Origin: Microcaldota archaeon
Lineage (GTDB): Archaea; Iainarchaeota; Iainarchaeia; JAADDC01
Direction: 5' to 3'
DNA: 7,904 bases
NCBI GenBank assembly: GCA_027074515.1
Contig: JALTCQ010000060.1
Span: 1-7,904 of the forward strand
The notes below the pieces were generated by a model, which was not told the origin of the DNA, did not search any database, and was given only the letters and a program-made list of their open reading frames with translations. This document shows positions 1 to 5,979 of this stretch, one piece after another. The number at the start of each line of letters is the position of its first letter. Position 1 is the stretch's first letter. Position numbers and translations under genes: made by a program.

Positions 1-1696
1 CCTCTACGAGGTGAAGGATCACGCCGCTCTTCGTCTTTTGGACATCGATGACGGGCACTCCGTTGAGCTCTCCGTTGTCTGCGTCCTGTCCTCCACCCTC
101 TGGGTAGAACGCTGTCTTATCCAGTATTATCCAATCTCCAACGGTTCCGAGCACCTTTGCCTCGAACTCGAATAGGTATGGATCGTCGTAGTATATGGGA
201 TACGTCTTGGGGTAGCCCTCAACGTCCGGGATGTTCTTCTCCTTCTTGCCTTTTTTCTTCTGCTTGCCCGCTTCTTCGATCATGGCGTATATGCCCGCGG
301 GCGGCTCGATGCCCGTTATTTCCTTCACGTCCTCCGGCGTTACACCGTAGGACTGATAGAGAAGGATGAAATCGTCCACATCCAGCGCTCCCTTCTTCTT
401 GACCAGCGTCACGACCCTGCTCTTTGCCTTGCGCTTGCTCTCGTGGTACTTTTTCTTTTCTTCCTCCATGACGTCTACTGCGAGATCCACTGCTTCCCTT
501 AGCTCTGGGAACATGGGTGCGACGTCCTTTGCGTGGAGCTCGAAGACCTTTCCGAGGTCTATGCCCCAGCCGTAGCGCTCCATTGCCGAGAAAACTCTCC
601 TTGCCAGGACGCGCAGGTTGTATCCCCCGCCCACGTTTGAGGGGAACGCGCCGTCATTTACTGCCAGAAGTAGCGTTTTCGTGTGGTCGCCTATGGCGTA
701 GAGGTCTGCATACGGCCTGTACTGCTCGAAGAAGCCGGGGTAATTGAGTTTTTCCTCTATCTCGCGCATCAATGCGCCCATATCTTCAACTTCGTCGAAG
801 TTCAGAGCTCCACTCATCTTGGCAAACTCGTTCAGCACTTCATCTGGTACGTCCGGTGTGTAGAATTCCCTCAAATACTCCATTACGGAGGGGAAAACGA
901 CGTCGTACGCCGTTCTTGTCCCGTTGGCAATCCAGGCGAACCTTGAGAGTCCTATCCCGTGGTCAATAACCCTTGTGTGCAGCTGTTCGTAACCGTTCTC
1001 CGTTTCCTTAAACTGCATGAAGACGACGTTGCCCAGCTCCAGCCCTCGGACGAAGTACTCGATGGATGGCCCGAAGTTGCCGCCGCCCGCCCAGACGTCC
1101 TCGTGGAAGACTATTTCCTCCTTGGGGATGCCCACTACCTCTGTCATGAAGCGGAAGATGAGCTCGATGGCCTCGTTCTTCCAGAGAACTTCCTTGTCTG
1201 GCTTGTTGAATGCGTGCTGTCCCACCATAACGAAGTTAGTGAAGTGGCGGCCAGATAGACCCACGTTCTCCACGTCCTTGAATCGCAAACAGGGCTGGGG
1301 AATGAGGAGTGGGTTTGCAGGCGGTTCTACCTCACCGGCAACCGCGTATGGCTGGAAAACGGCGATGGAGGCTATGGTGAAGTAGAGATCGTCCCTCCAT
1401 CGTGCTACCACAGGATAACGATCGATAACCGTGTGACCGTTCTTCGCATAGAATTCTGCCATGGCTTTCCATGTTTCCGTATACGATCTTTTCTTGCCCG
1501 CAGGGTTGCCAATGAACTGGTAGCCGTTGTGCTCGGGCTCTCCACACACTTCCCTGTCCGGATCCAGTGTCCAGAAGGTCTGCCCGCACTTCTTGCACGT
1601 CTTTCGGATGAACCCCATTTCCTCAAAGAAGGGGAGCTTGTAGTGCCGCTCCCACTCCTCCTGGAACTTCTTCTTCAGCGCCTTCTTGTCAACCAT
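1..1696 (-). CDS. alaS: Alanyl-tRNA synthetase, archaeal type (N-terminal 565 residues; cut by left edge)
   Basis: Class II synthetase that charges tRNA-Ala in the cytoplasm. The reading frame is open from the ATG at 1696 to the window edge, giving 565 residues; archaeal AlaRS is usually about 900, so part of the editing domain and the C-terminal domain lie outside. An N-terminal Cys cluster (C34, C37, C51, possibly H56) is a probable zinc site typical of the archaeal form. The class II core follows: GLSGRHFTNF at about 146-155, WAGGGNFGP at about 202-210 and HTRVIDHGIGLSR at about 240-252. A Lys-rich linker at about 478-488 precedes the start of the editing region with FYPEGGGQ at about 530-537. 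The alternative ATG at 1700 reads M-H-G-stop, so 1696 is the start. There is no SD; a TATA-like box lies about 27 nt upstream, inside the end of the preceding gene. Identification is firm. Confidence 0.97.
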   Translation of the reverse strand, partial: MVDKKALKKKFQEEWERHYKLPFFEEMGFIRKTCKKCGQTFWTLDPDREVCGEPEHNGYQFIGNPAGKKRSYTETWKAMAEFYAKNGHTVIDRYPVVARWRDDLYFTIASIAVFQPYAVAGEVEPPANPLLIPQPCLRFKDVENVGLSGRHFTNFVMVGQHAFNKPDKEVLWKNEAIELIFRFMTEVVGIPKEEIVFHEDVWAGGGNFGPSIEYFVRGLELGNVVFMQFKETENGYEQLHTRVIDHGIGLSRFAWIANGTRTAYDVVFPSVMEYLREFYTPDVPDEVLNEFAKMSGALNFDEVEDMGALMREIEEKLNYPGFFEQYRPYADLYAIGDHTKTLLLAVNDGAFPSNVGGGYNLRVLARRVFSAMERYGWGIDLGKVFELHAKDVAPMFPELREAVDLAVDVMEEEKKKYHESKRKAKSRVVTLVKKKGALDVDDFILLYQSYGVTPEDVKEITGIEPPAGIYAMIEEAGKQKKKGKKEKNIPDVEGYPKTYPIYYDDPYLFEFEAKVLGTVGDWIILDKTAFYPEGGGQDADNGELNGVPVIDVQKTKSGVILHLVE

Positions 1697-1714
1697 GCAT
1701 AGAATTTTGTCGGA

Positions 1715-1729
1715 ACGGGTTTTTATCGC
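1715..1729 (-). promoter_or_regulatory. Possible TATA box/BRE for a leaderless alaS transcript
   Basis: Read on the minus strand the sequence is GCGATAAAAACCCGT, with ATAAAAA centred near 1723, about 27 nt before the alaS ATG. That is the distance expected if transcription begins at the start codon, and no Shine-Dalgarno is present. The box contains the TAA stop of the upstream gene. A nearly identical sequence precedes fibrillarin. This is inferred from sequence and spacing only. Confidence 0.45.
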
Positions 1730-2553
1730 TTGGGTGTTTTCTTCCTGACCATACGTAGTTGTATTTGCATAGCGCGTGTTTTTTCTTCTAAACTGTCCTT
1801 GATTTTTGCCCTTTTTCTTCGTAGCTCTCTCCTTACGGCATCGTACTCTGTCAGCCGCCTTGCCATCTTTGCTGCCATCGCGGGGCCAAATCGCTTAACC
1901 GCAATCTTGAGTATTTGGTAGTATTTTGTAGCCGTATCCGCATCCCACACCCCATAATGTTGTTTCATGTATTCTCGTAGCTCTTCCTTTGAGATCTCTT
2001 TGCCGTAGTTCGCAGTGATTGCATACGCAAACGGTTCATCCACGACCTTCCTTGCAAGCCAAAATGTATTCCGCTCCATTACTGTCGGTTTCACTCGTTT
2101 CAACTCTTTATGGTACCTACCGTGGCCGAGAACTTCGTGCGCAATATCTGCAATTCCTGCCCACTTCGATATTTTCACCTCGCCCGTTTCTTGGTTATAC
2201 GTTGCAATTGTTTCGTATTTTTCTTCCACCAATCTTCTTAGATCCTTCGCTGCCGTTCCGCCAGACCTCTCCATTATGGCCAGGTATTTTTCAACGTCGC
2301 GGGGGTCTGTGTTTACCTTGTCGGCGATTTTTCTTAGTGCCCATCTTTCCTTTGCGTTTAATGAATCCTTGTTTATGAGCTTCTCTGCTGCGTTTTGCAT
2401 CCGTATGTTTTTCCATGTGCTTGAATATCCTTCTGTGTTCTCCAGCAGGGCCTCGCGCTCCTCTTGGGCTACTCTTTCCGCTGATAAGAATTCTTTCATT
2501 TTCTTTCGTGCAATCTGCTTTTTCTTGTGTTTTACGAAGTTCTCAACACCCAT
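1723..2553 (-). CDS. Putative zinc metalloprotein with HEVLGH motif (zincin-like, unrecognised family)
   Basis: A 276-residue basic, mostly helical protein that I cannot assign to a named family. Residues 1-35 are Lys/Arg/Glu-rich. Residues about 112-129 look like a beta hairpin leading into a helix with H139-E-V-L-G-H144 and a further His at 148. DEPFAYA follows with E173, 29 residues after H144, then GKE at 184-186. The layout resembles a gluzincin: edge strand, active-site helix, then a second helix supplying Glu. The motif has three residues between E and H, as in the HELLGH of dipeptidyl peptidase III (M49), rather than HExxH. The C-terminal 40 residues are strongly basic. There is no signal peptide or membrane segment. 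The ATG at 2553 was chosen because the earlier in-frame ATG at 2730 would run through the divergent radical SAM gene. The stop is 26 nt before alaS, so co-transcription is likely. Its closest relative here is the gene at 5249-5977. Peptidase activity is inference. Confidence 0.75.
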   Translation of the reverse strand: MGVENFVKHKKKQIARKKMKEFLSAERVAQEEREALLENTEGYSSTWKNIRMQNAAEKLINKDSLNAKERWALRKIADKVNTDPRDVEKYLAIMERSGGTAAKDLRRLVEEKYETIATYNQETGEVKISKWAGIADIAHEVLGHGRYHKELKRVKPTVMERNTFWLARKVVDEPFAYAITANYGKEISKEELREYMKQHYGVWDADTATKYYQILKIAVKRFGPAMAAKMARRLTEYDAVRRELRRKRAKIKDSLEEKTRAMQIQLRMVRKKTPKR

Positions 2554-2587
2554 CACACTAAAACCCCTTTCTGCATATATATTCCTT
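2554..2587. promoter_or_regulatory. Compact divergent promoter region (zincin 1 / radical SAM)
   Basis: These 34 bp are all that separates the two divergent start codons. On the minus strand AATATATATG (about 2574-2583) is centred about 25 nt before the ATG at 2553. On the plus strand ACTAAAAC (2557-2564) is centred about 27 nt before the GTG at 2588. Neither gene has a convincing SD, so both are probably leaderless, with each TATA-like box lying next to the other gene's start. The minus-strand box is the more convincing. Confidence 0.5.
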
Positions 2588-3715
2588 GTGGATGGCAAGG
2601 AGGCGCTCTTCTTGGAATCACTTGAAAACGGAGTAGTCCGCTGCAACCTCTGCGAACGGCACTGTGTCATCCCTGAAGGCATGCGTGGTGTCTGCAACGT
2701 CAGGGAGAACCGGGGAGGAAAGCTATACACTCTCGTCTACGGCCGCCCAGTCACCCTCGCCGTGGATCCCATCGAAAAGAAGCCGTTATTCCATTATCTG
2801 CCCGGCACAGACATTCTCTCCCTGGCAACGGTGGGCTGCAACTTCAAGTGCCTCCACTGCCAGAACTGGGAGATCTCCCAGGCGAAGCCAGAGGATTTCG
2901 ATCTACCCTACGTTCCGCCCGAGAAAGTAGTTGAAACAGCCCTTGCCAACGGAATTCCCTCCATTGCCTATACCTATGTGGAACCCACAATCTTCTACGA
3001 GTATGCAAAGGATATCGGCGTTCTTGCCAAGCAACACGGCCTGTCCAACGTCTTCGTCACCAACGGTTATTTCACCAAGGATGTCCTCCGCGACATGCGC
3101 CCCTGGCTGGATGCCATGAACATCGACCTCAAGGGCGACGCAAACTTCTACAAAAAAGTAACCGGCGGCACGGACGTGGAGATTGTGCGGCGCAACATAA
3201 AGCTTGCGAAGAAATACGGCTTTCACGTTGAGGTAACGGTTCTTGTCGTCCCCGGCTGGAATGATAAGGAGGATTGGTTCCGCTCCGAGGTCATTGATTT
3301 CATCAAGGACATCGACGACTCCATTCCTCTTCATATTTCCCGCTTCTTCCCCCACTACAAGATGCGTGACGTCCCACCTACCCCTATCGAAACCCTGACT
3401 CGCTTCTACGACATCGCCCGGGAAGAGCTGAAGTACGTCTACGTGGGCAACGTGGGAGACCCGAAGTACGAGACAACGTACTGTCCGAACTGCGGTGCCC
3501 CTGTAATCATCAGACACGGCTACTACACGGAGGATCTGACTGAAAACGGCCGCTGTCCCCACTGTGGGTACAAGATAGAGGGTGTCTGGGAACCACCCGG
3601 AATTAAATCCCTTCCCACCATATTATCTGCAGGTGAAACCAATGACGAGTCTGGCCGAACTGAGGAAAAAGGTGATGGAGAAGACCAAGAAGAGGGTGGA
3701 GGAGGCGTACACTGA
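2588..3715 (+). CDS. amrS: AmmeMemoRadiSam-type radical SAM enzyme
   Basis: A 375-residue radical SAM protein of the family that accompanies AMMECR1 and Memo proteins; its reaction is not established to my knowledge, and homologues are often mislabelled pyruvate formate-lyase activating enzyme. An N-terminal Cys set (C19, C22, C26, C36) includes CERHCVIPEGMRGVC. The 4Fe-4S motif is C84-x3-C88-x2-C91 in VGCNFKCLHCQNW, preceded by DPIEKKPLFHYLPG at about 60-73. Near the end are two CxxC pairs, CPNCG and CPHCG, as in a zinc ribbon. The GTG at 2588 was chosen because it puts the conserved KEALF a few residues from the start, where homologues begin. Family members normally end near the GVW at about residue 334; this one has a 41-residue tail rich in Glu and Gly that runs 74 nt into nop5. 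No AMMECR1 or Memo gene is in the window. Confidence 0.9.
   Translation: MDGKEALFLESLENGVVRCNLCERHCVIPEGMRGVCNVRENRGGKLYTLVYGRPVTLAVDPIEKKPLFHYLPGTDILSLATVGCNFKCLHCQNWEISQAKPEDFDLPYVPPEKVVETALANGIPSIAYTYVEPTIFYEYAKDIGVLAKQHGLSNVFVTNGYFTKDVLRDMRPWLDAMNIDLKGDANFYKKVTGGTDVEIVRRNIKLAKKYGFHVEVTVLVVPGWNDKEDWFRSEVIDFIKDIDDSIPLHISRFFPHYKMRDVPPTPIETLTRFYDIAREELKYVYVGNVGDPKYETTYCPNCGAPVIIRHGYYTEDLTENGRCPHCGYKIEGVWEPPGIKSLPTILSAGETNDESGRTEEKGDGEDQEEGGGGVH
3601..3608 (+). promoter_or_regulatory. Possible TATA box for nop5
   Basis: AATTAAAT lies about 37 nt before the nop5 ATG and about 26 nt before its Shine-Dalgarno. It could start a nop5-fib transcript with a very short leader. It sits inside the atypical tail of the radical SAM gene, which suggests this stretch once was (or still acts as) an intergenic region. 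Weak evidence. Confidence 0.3.
3631..3636 (+). promoter_or_regulatory. Shine-Dalgarno site fixing the nop5 start
   Basis: AGGTGA sits 5 nt before the ATG at 3642, a strong match to the archaeal anti-SD sequence. It selects this ATG over the in-frame ATG at 3582, whose 20 extra residues show no resemblance to Nop5. It is the clearest SD in the window and fits a gene translated from within a longer mRNA or with a short leader. Confidence 0.75.
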
Positions 3716-4541
3716 GAAAGATCGCTACATCATCCAGGCGATTGAAGCCCTGGACGACCTGGACGCTGCGTACAACCTACTCGTTGAGCGTTTGCGCGAG
3801 TGGTATGGGCTGCATTTTCCTGAGACGAACCAGCTGATCAAGGACCATGACAAACTGGTGGCCCTCGTCTCGGAGGTCGGCGCACGCGGAAAGATGTCTG
3901 AGGACGTCCTTGAGCCTATCCTTGGTGAGAAACTGGCAAAGCGCGTTGCAGAGATCGCCTCCCAGTCTATGGGCACGGATCTTGAGGGTGACGACCTTAA
4001 AATGATCCAGGACTATGCCTCTCGCATCAAGGAGCTCCGTGAGATGCGCGAGCGCCTTGCTGATTACATACGCGAGCAGATGAAATTAATAGCGCCCAAC
4101 GTATCCGCCGTTGCTGGCCCGCTCCTCGGTGCACGTCTCATTTCCAAGGCGGGCGGGCTCAGGAAGTTGGCAATGTTCCCAGCATCGACAATACAGGTTC
4201 TTGGTGCGGAGAAGGCCCTGTTCAAGCACCTTGCAAAGGGCACGCCGCCCCCGAAGCATGGAATACTCTTCCAGCATCCTCTTGTCCGTTCTGCAAAGCG
4301 CTGGCAGAGGGGAAAGGTAGCCCGGGCTATTGCGGCTAAGCTGGCCATTGCTGCCCGTGAGGACTACTTCGGAGGCAAGGACATTTCTGAGCAGCTCGTG
4401 AAGGAGATCGAGGAGCGCGTGGAGGAGATAAAGGAGAAGTATCCGAACCCACCCAAGCGCAAGCCCAGCAAACCAGCGAAGAAGGGCGGCAAGAAGTTCA
4501 AGAAATTCAAGGGCAAGAAGGGTAAGAAGGGCAAGCGATAA
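3642..4541 (+). CDS. nop5: Nop5 (Nop56/58-like) box C/D sRNP core protein, lacking the N-terminal domain
   Basis: Scaffold of the archaeal box C/D RNP that guides 2'-O-methylation of rRNA and tRNA; it bridges the L7Ae-bound guide RNA and fibrillarin. The 299-residue protein aligns from DRYIIQAIEALDDLDAAYNLLV (positions 27-48) onward with the coiled-coil part of typical Nop5. LREWYGLHFPE (51-61), the NOP domain APNVSAVAGPLLGARLIS (151-168) and GAEKALFKHL (188-197) are all clear. The tail from about 272 is a Lys/Gly-rich basic run, normal for the family. Only about 25 residues precede the coiled coil, whereas Pyrococcus-type Nop5 (about 400 residues) has an N-terminal domain of roughly 120 that docks fibrillarin; that domain is missing. 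Nothing like it appears in any frame upstream. Fibrillarin follows after 24 nt. Confidence 0.95.
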   Translation: MTSLAELRKKVMEKTKKRVEEAYTEKDRYIIQAIEALDDLDAAYNLLVERLREWYGLHFPETNQLIKDHDKLVALVSEVGARGKMSEDVLEPILGEKLAKRVAEIASQSMGTDLEGDDLKMIQDYASRIKELREMRERLADYIREQMKLIAPNVSAVAGPLLGARLISKAGGLRKLAMFPASTIQVLGAEKALFKHLAKGTPPPKHGILFQHPLVRSAKRWQRGKVARAIAAKLAIAAREDYFGGKDISEQLVKEIEERVEEIKEKYPNPPKRKPSKPAKKGGKKFKKFKGKKGKKGKR

Positions 4542-4548
4542 AGAACCC
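4533..4548 (+). promoter_or_regulatory. Possible TATA box/BRE for a leaderless fibrillarin transcript
   Basis: AAGCGATAAAGAACCC places ATAAAGAA about 25 nt before the fibrillarin ATG, and no SD is present. It includes the TAA stop of nop5. The match to the element ahead of alaS (AAGCGATAAAAACCC) is close, apart from one inserted G. Fibrillarin may therefore be transcribed on its own as well as from upstream. Confidence 0.4.
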
Positions 4549-4565
4549 TCTTTCCTATTTCTTTC

Positions 4566-5252
4566 ATGGCAAAGTTGAAGGAACTCTTTCCTGGCGTCTG
4601 GGAGTATGAGGGCAAGATTCTCACGCGCAATAAGGTTCCCGGCAGGAAAGTCTATGGTGAGCAACTGATCAAGATCAACGGCGTTGAATACCGCGTCTGG
4701 AATCCATATCGTTCTAAACTTGCCGCAGCCATAAAGAATGGGCTGAAAACCTGGGCTTTCACGCCCGGAGTAAACGTTCTGTATCTTGGCATCGCGGAGG
4801 GGACCACGGCTTCACACATTTCCGACATTCTGGGGGACGAGTCAGCCATCATCGGCGTTGACGTGGCCCCTCGCGTTATGCCCAAGATCCTTGCAGTTGC
4901 AGAGGAGCGGGGGAACATTCTTCCAATCCTTGCAGACGCCTCCAAGCCCGAGGAGTATCCTGAGGAGGTGAAGCAGTTTATCGACGAGATCGGCGGTGTG
5001 GACATCGTTTACCAGGACGTTGCGGCACCGAACCAAGCAGAGATCCTCTGGAGAAACGTTGAGCGGTTCCTCAAGAGGGGTGGCTACGCATACATTGCCA
5101 TCAAGTCCCGCTCCGTTGACGTAACGCGCGAACCGGAGGAAATCTTTGCTCAGTTCCGTGATTTCTTCCGTTCCAAGGGCCTGAAGGTTGTGGAAGAAGT
5201 AAACATTGAACCCTATGAGAAGGACCACGAGATGATGGTGCTGAAGTATTAG
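4566..5252 (+). CDS. flpA: Fibrillarin-like rRNA/tRNA 2'-O-methyltransferase
   Basis: S-adenosylmethionine-dependent methyltransferase of box C/D RNPs, which methylates the ribose 2'-OH at guide-selected positions. The 228-residue length is normal for archaeal fibrillarin. The N-terminal domain has FPGVWEYEGKILTRN (8-22) and VPGRKVYGEQ (24-33). The Rossmann SAM site is VLYLGIAEGTTASHISD (71-87) with D99 in GVDVAPRV as the probable ribose contact, where homologues usually have Glu. The catalytic K-D-K-H set is visible as K51 (NPYRSK), D151 (QDVAAP), K180 (AIKSRSVDVT) and H221 (EPYEKDH). The ATG at 4566 is the only sensible start. It lies 24 nt after nop5, its partner, as is common in archaea. 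Its TAG stop overlaps the stop of the convergent gene at 5249 by 4 nt. Confidence 0.97.
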   Translation: MAKLKELFPGVWEYEGKILTRNKVPGRKVYGEQLIKINGVEYRVWNPYRSKLAAAIKNGLKTWAFTPGVNVLYLGIAEGTTASHISDILGDESAIIGVDVAPRVMPKILAVAEERGNILPILADASKPEEYPEEVKQFIDEIGGVDIVYQDVAAPNQAEILWRNVERFLKRGGYAYIAIKSRSVDVTREPEEIFAQFRDFFRSKGLKVVEEVNIEPYEKDHEMMVLKY

Positions 5253-5977
5253 TAGCCGACGTGTGCCCTTAGTGCCTCGTCGATCCCCCTTTCTCTCAAA
5301 ATCGTTCTATACTGTCTGTACTTTTCCCTGAAGCGCTGCCCATCCCACTTCCCGTGCTCTTTTCTGTACTCTCTATTCACCCACTTGAAGAAGTCTTCGT
5401 CGGGTTCTTTGCCTAAATAGTGGTGTGAGACGGCAAAGGCAAATGCTTCGTCGTCTTCTGGGCGTATGATTGCCGATATCGTTCGTGCAGCTCTCGCAGG
5501 AACGCGGTGCTCCTTCACGAGGTACGCAGCAACGACGGCGTGTGCTATTTCGTGCAGAACTGATTCATCCGACGCGCTCACATACATTCTCTTGAAGGCC
5601 GGGCTTAGCTTGCCCTCCCCGTGCATTAGCTCCATTCTCGCTGCCAATGTTTTCAGTGTTTTGTGCCTCTCCGCTCGTTTCGCCGCTTTGTTTGCTGTTG
5701 CTTTCAAGTCTTCCCTTCTCAGTCTGCGTAGCTCTTGGATCTCCGCGTCTGTTAGCATATACTTTCTTTTCACTCGTTCTATCTCTGTTTCGGGCGCGCC
5801 AAGGATTTCACCCATTGCTTTTACCAGCGTTTCTCTTTTCAACATCGGTTCCACGGCATACATCTTTAGCAGTTCCTTTTTGTACTTCTTCAGCTCTGGG
5901 TACTTCTCAAGCGTCTGTAGCACATTGTCCATCACGATTTCTCTGGCAACTACCCTGTGTGGCGACTCGAATAACAT
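5249..5977 (-). CDS. Putative zinc metalloprotein with HEIAH motif (paralogue-like to the gene at 1723-2553)
   Basis: A 242-residue basic, helical protein of no family I recognise. A long charged N-terminal region (about 1-130, with many Arg/Lys/Glu between 64 and 110) leads to SASDESVLHEIAHAVVAAYL (134-153), a classic HExxH zincin helix with H142, E143 and H146. DDEAFAFA follows with E177, 31 residues after H146, then GKE at 189-191. This E in ExxFA resembles the second helix of ImmA/M78 and other gluzincin-type peptidases. There is no signal peptide or membrane helix, so it is probably cytoplasmic. The ATG at 5977 is preferred over an in-frame GTG at 5983 because AGGTG lies 5 nt before it and itself contains that GTG. 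The gene begins 2 nt after the stop of the tRNA-binding protein, so translation is probably coupled. A metal-dependent peptidase is likely on motif grounds, but the substrate is unknown. Confidence 0.8.
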   Translation of the reverse strand: MLFESPHRVVAREIVMDNVLQTLEKYPELKKYKKELLKMYAVEPMLKRETLVKAMGEILGAPETEIERVKRKYMLTDAEIQELRRLRREDLKATANKAAKRAERHKTLKTLAARMELMHGEGKLSPAFKRMYVSASDESVLHEIAHAVVAAYLVKEHRVPARAARTISAIIRPEDDEAFAFAVSHHYLGKEPDEDFFKWVNREYRKEHGKWDGQRFREKYRQYRTILRERGIDEALRAHVGY

Positions 5978-5979
5978 GC

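Noticed and set aside
1017..1385. 122-codon plus-strand frame opposite alaS
   Set aside because: AlaRS motifs 2 and 3 lie on the other strand; this is a shadow.
2015..2587. Plus-strand extension of the radical SAM frame by 191 codons upstream
   Set aside because: It reads antisense to the zincin gene and encodes hydrophobic, Ser-rich sequence unlike the family, whose N-terminus fits the GTG at 2588.
2554..2730. Upstream ATG at 2730 for the HEVLGH protein
   Set aside because: The 59 added residues are antisense to the conserved start of the radical SAM gene and lack family-like features; the ATG at 2553 has a well-placed TATA box.
2903..3562. 219-codon minus-strand frame opposite the radical SAM gene
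   Set aside because: The opposite strand has catalytic motifs throughout; this frame is its antisense shadow with no recognisable domain.
4086..4664. 192-codon minus-strand frame opposite nop5
   Set aside because: Leu-rich antisense of the conserved NOP domain and Lys-rich tail; no homology seen.
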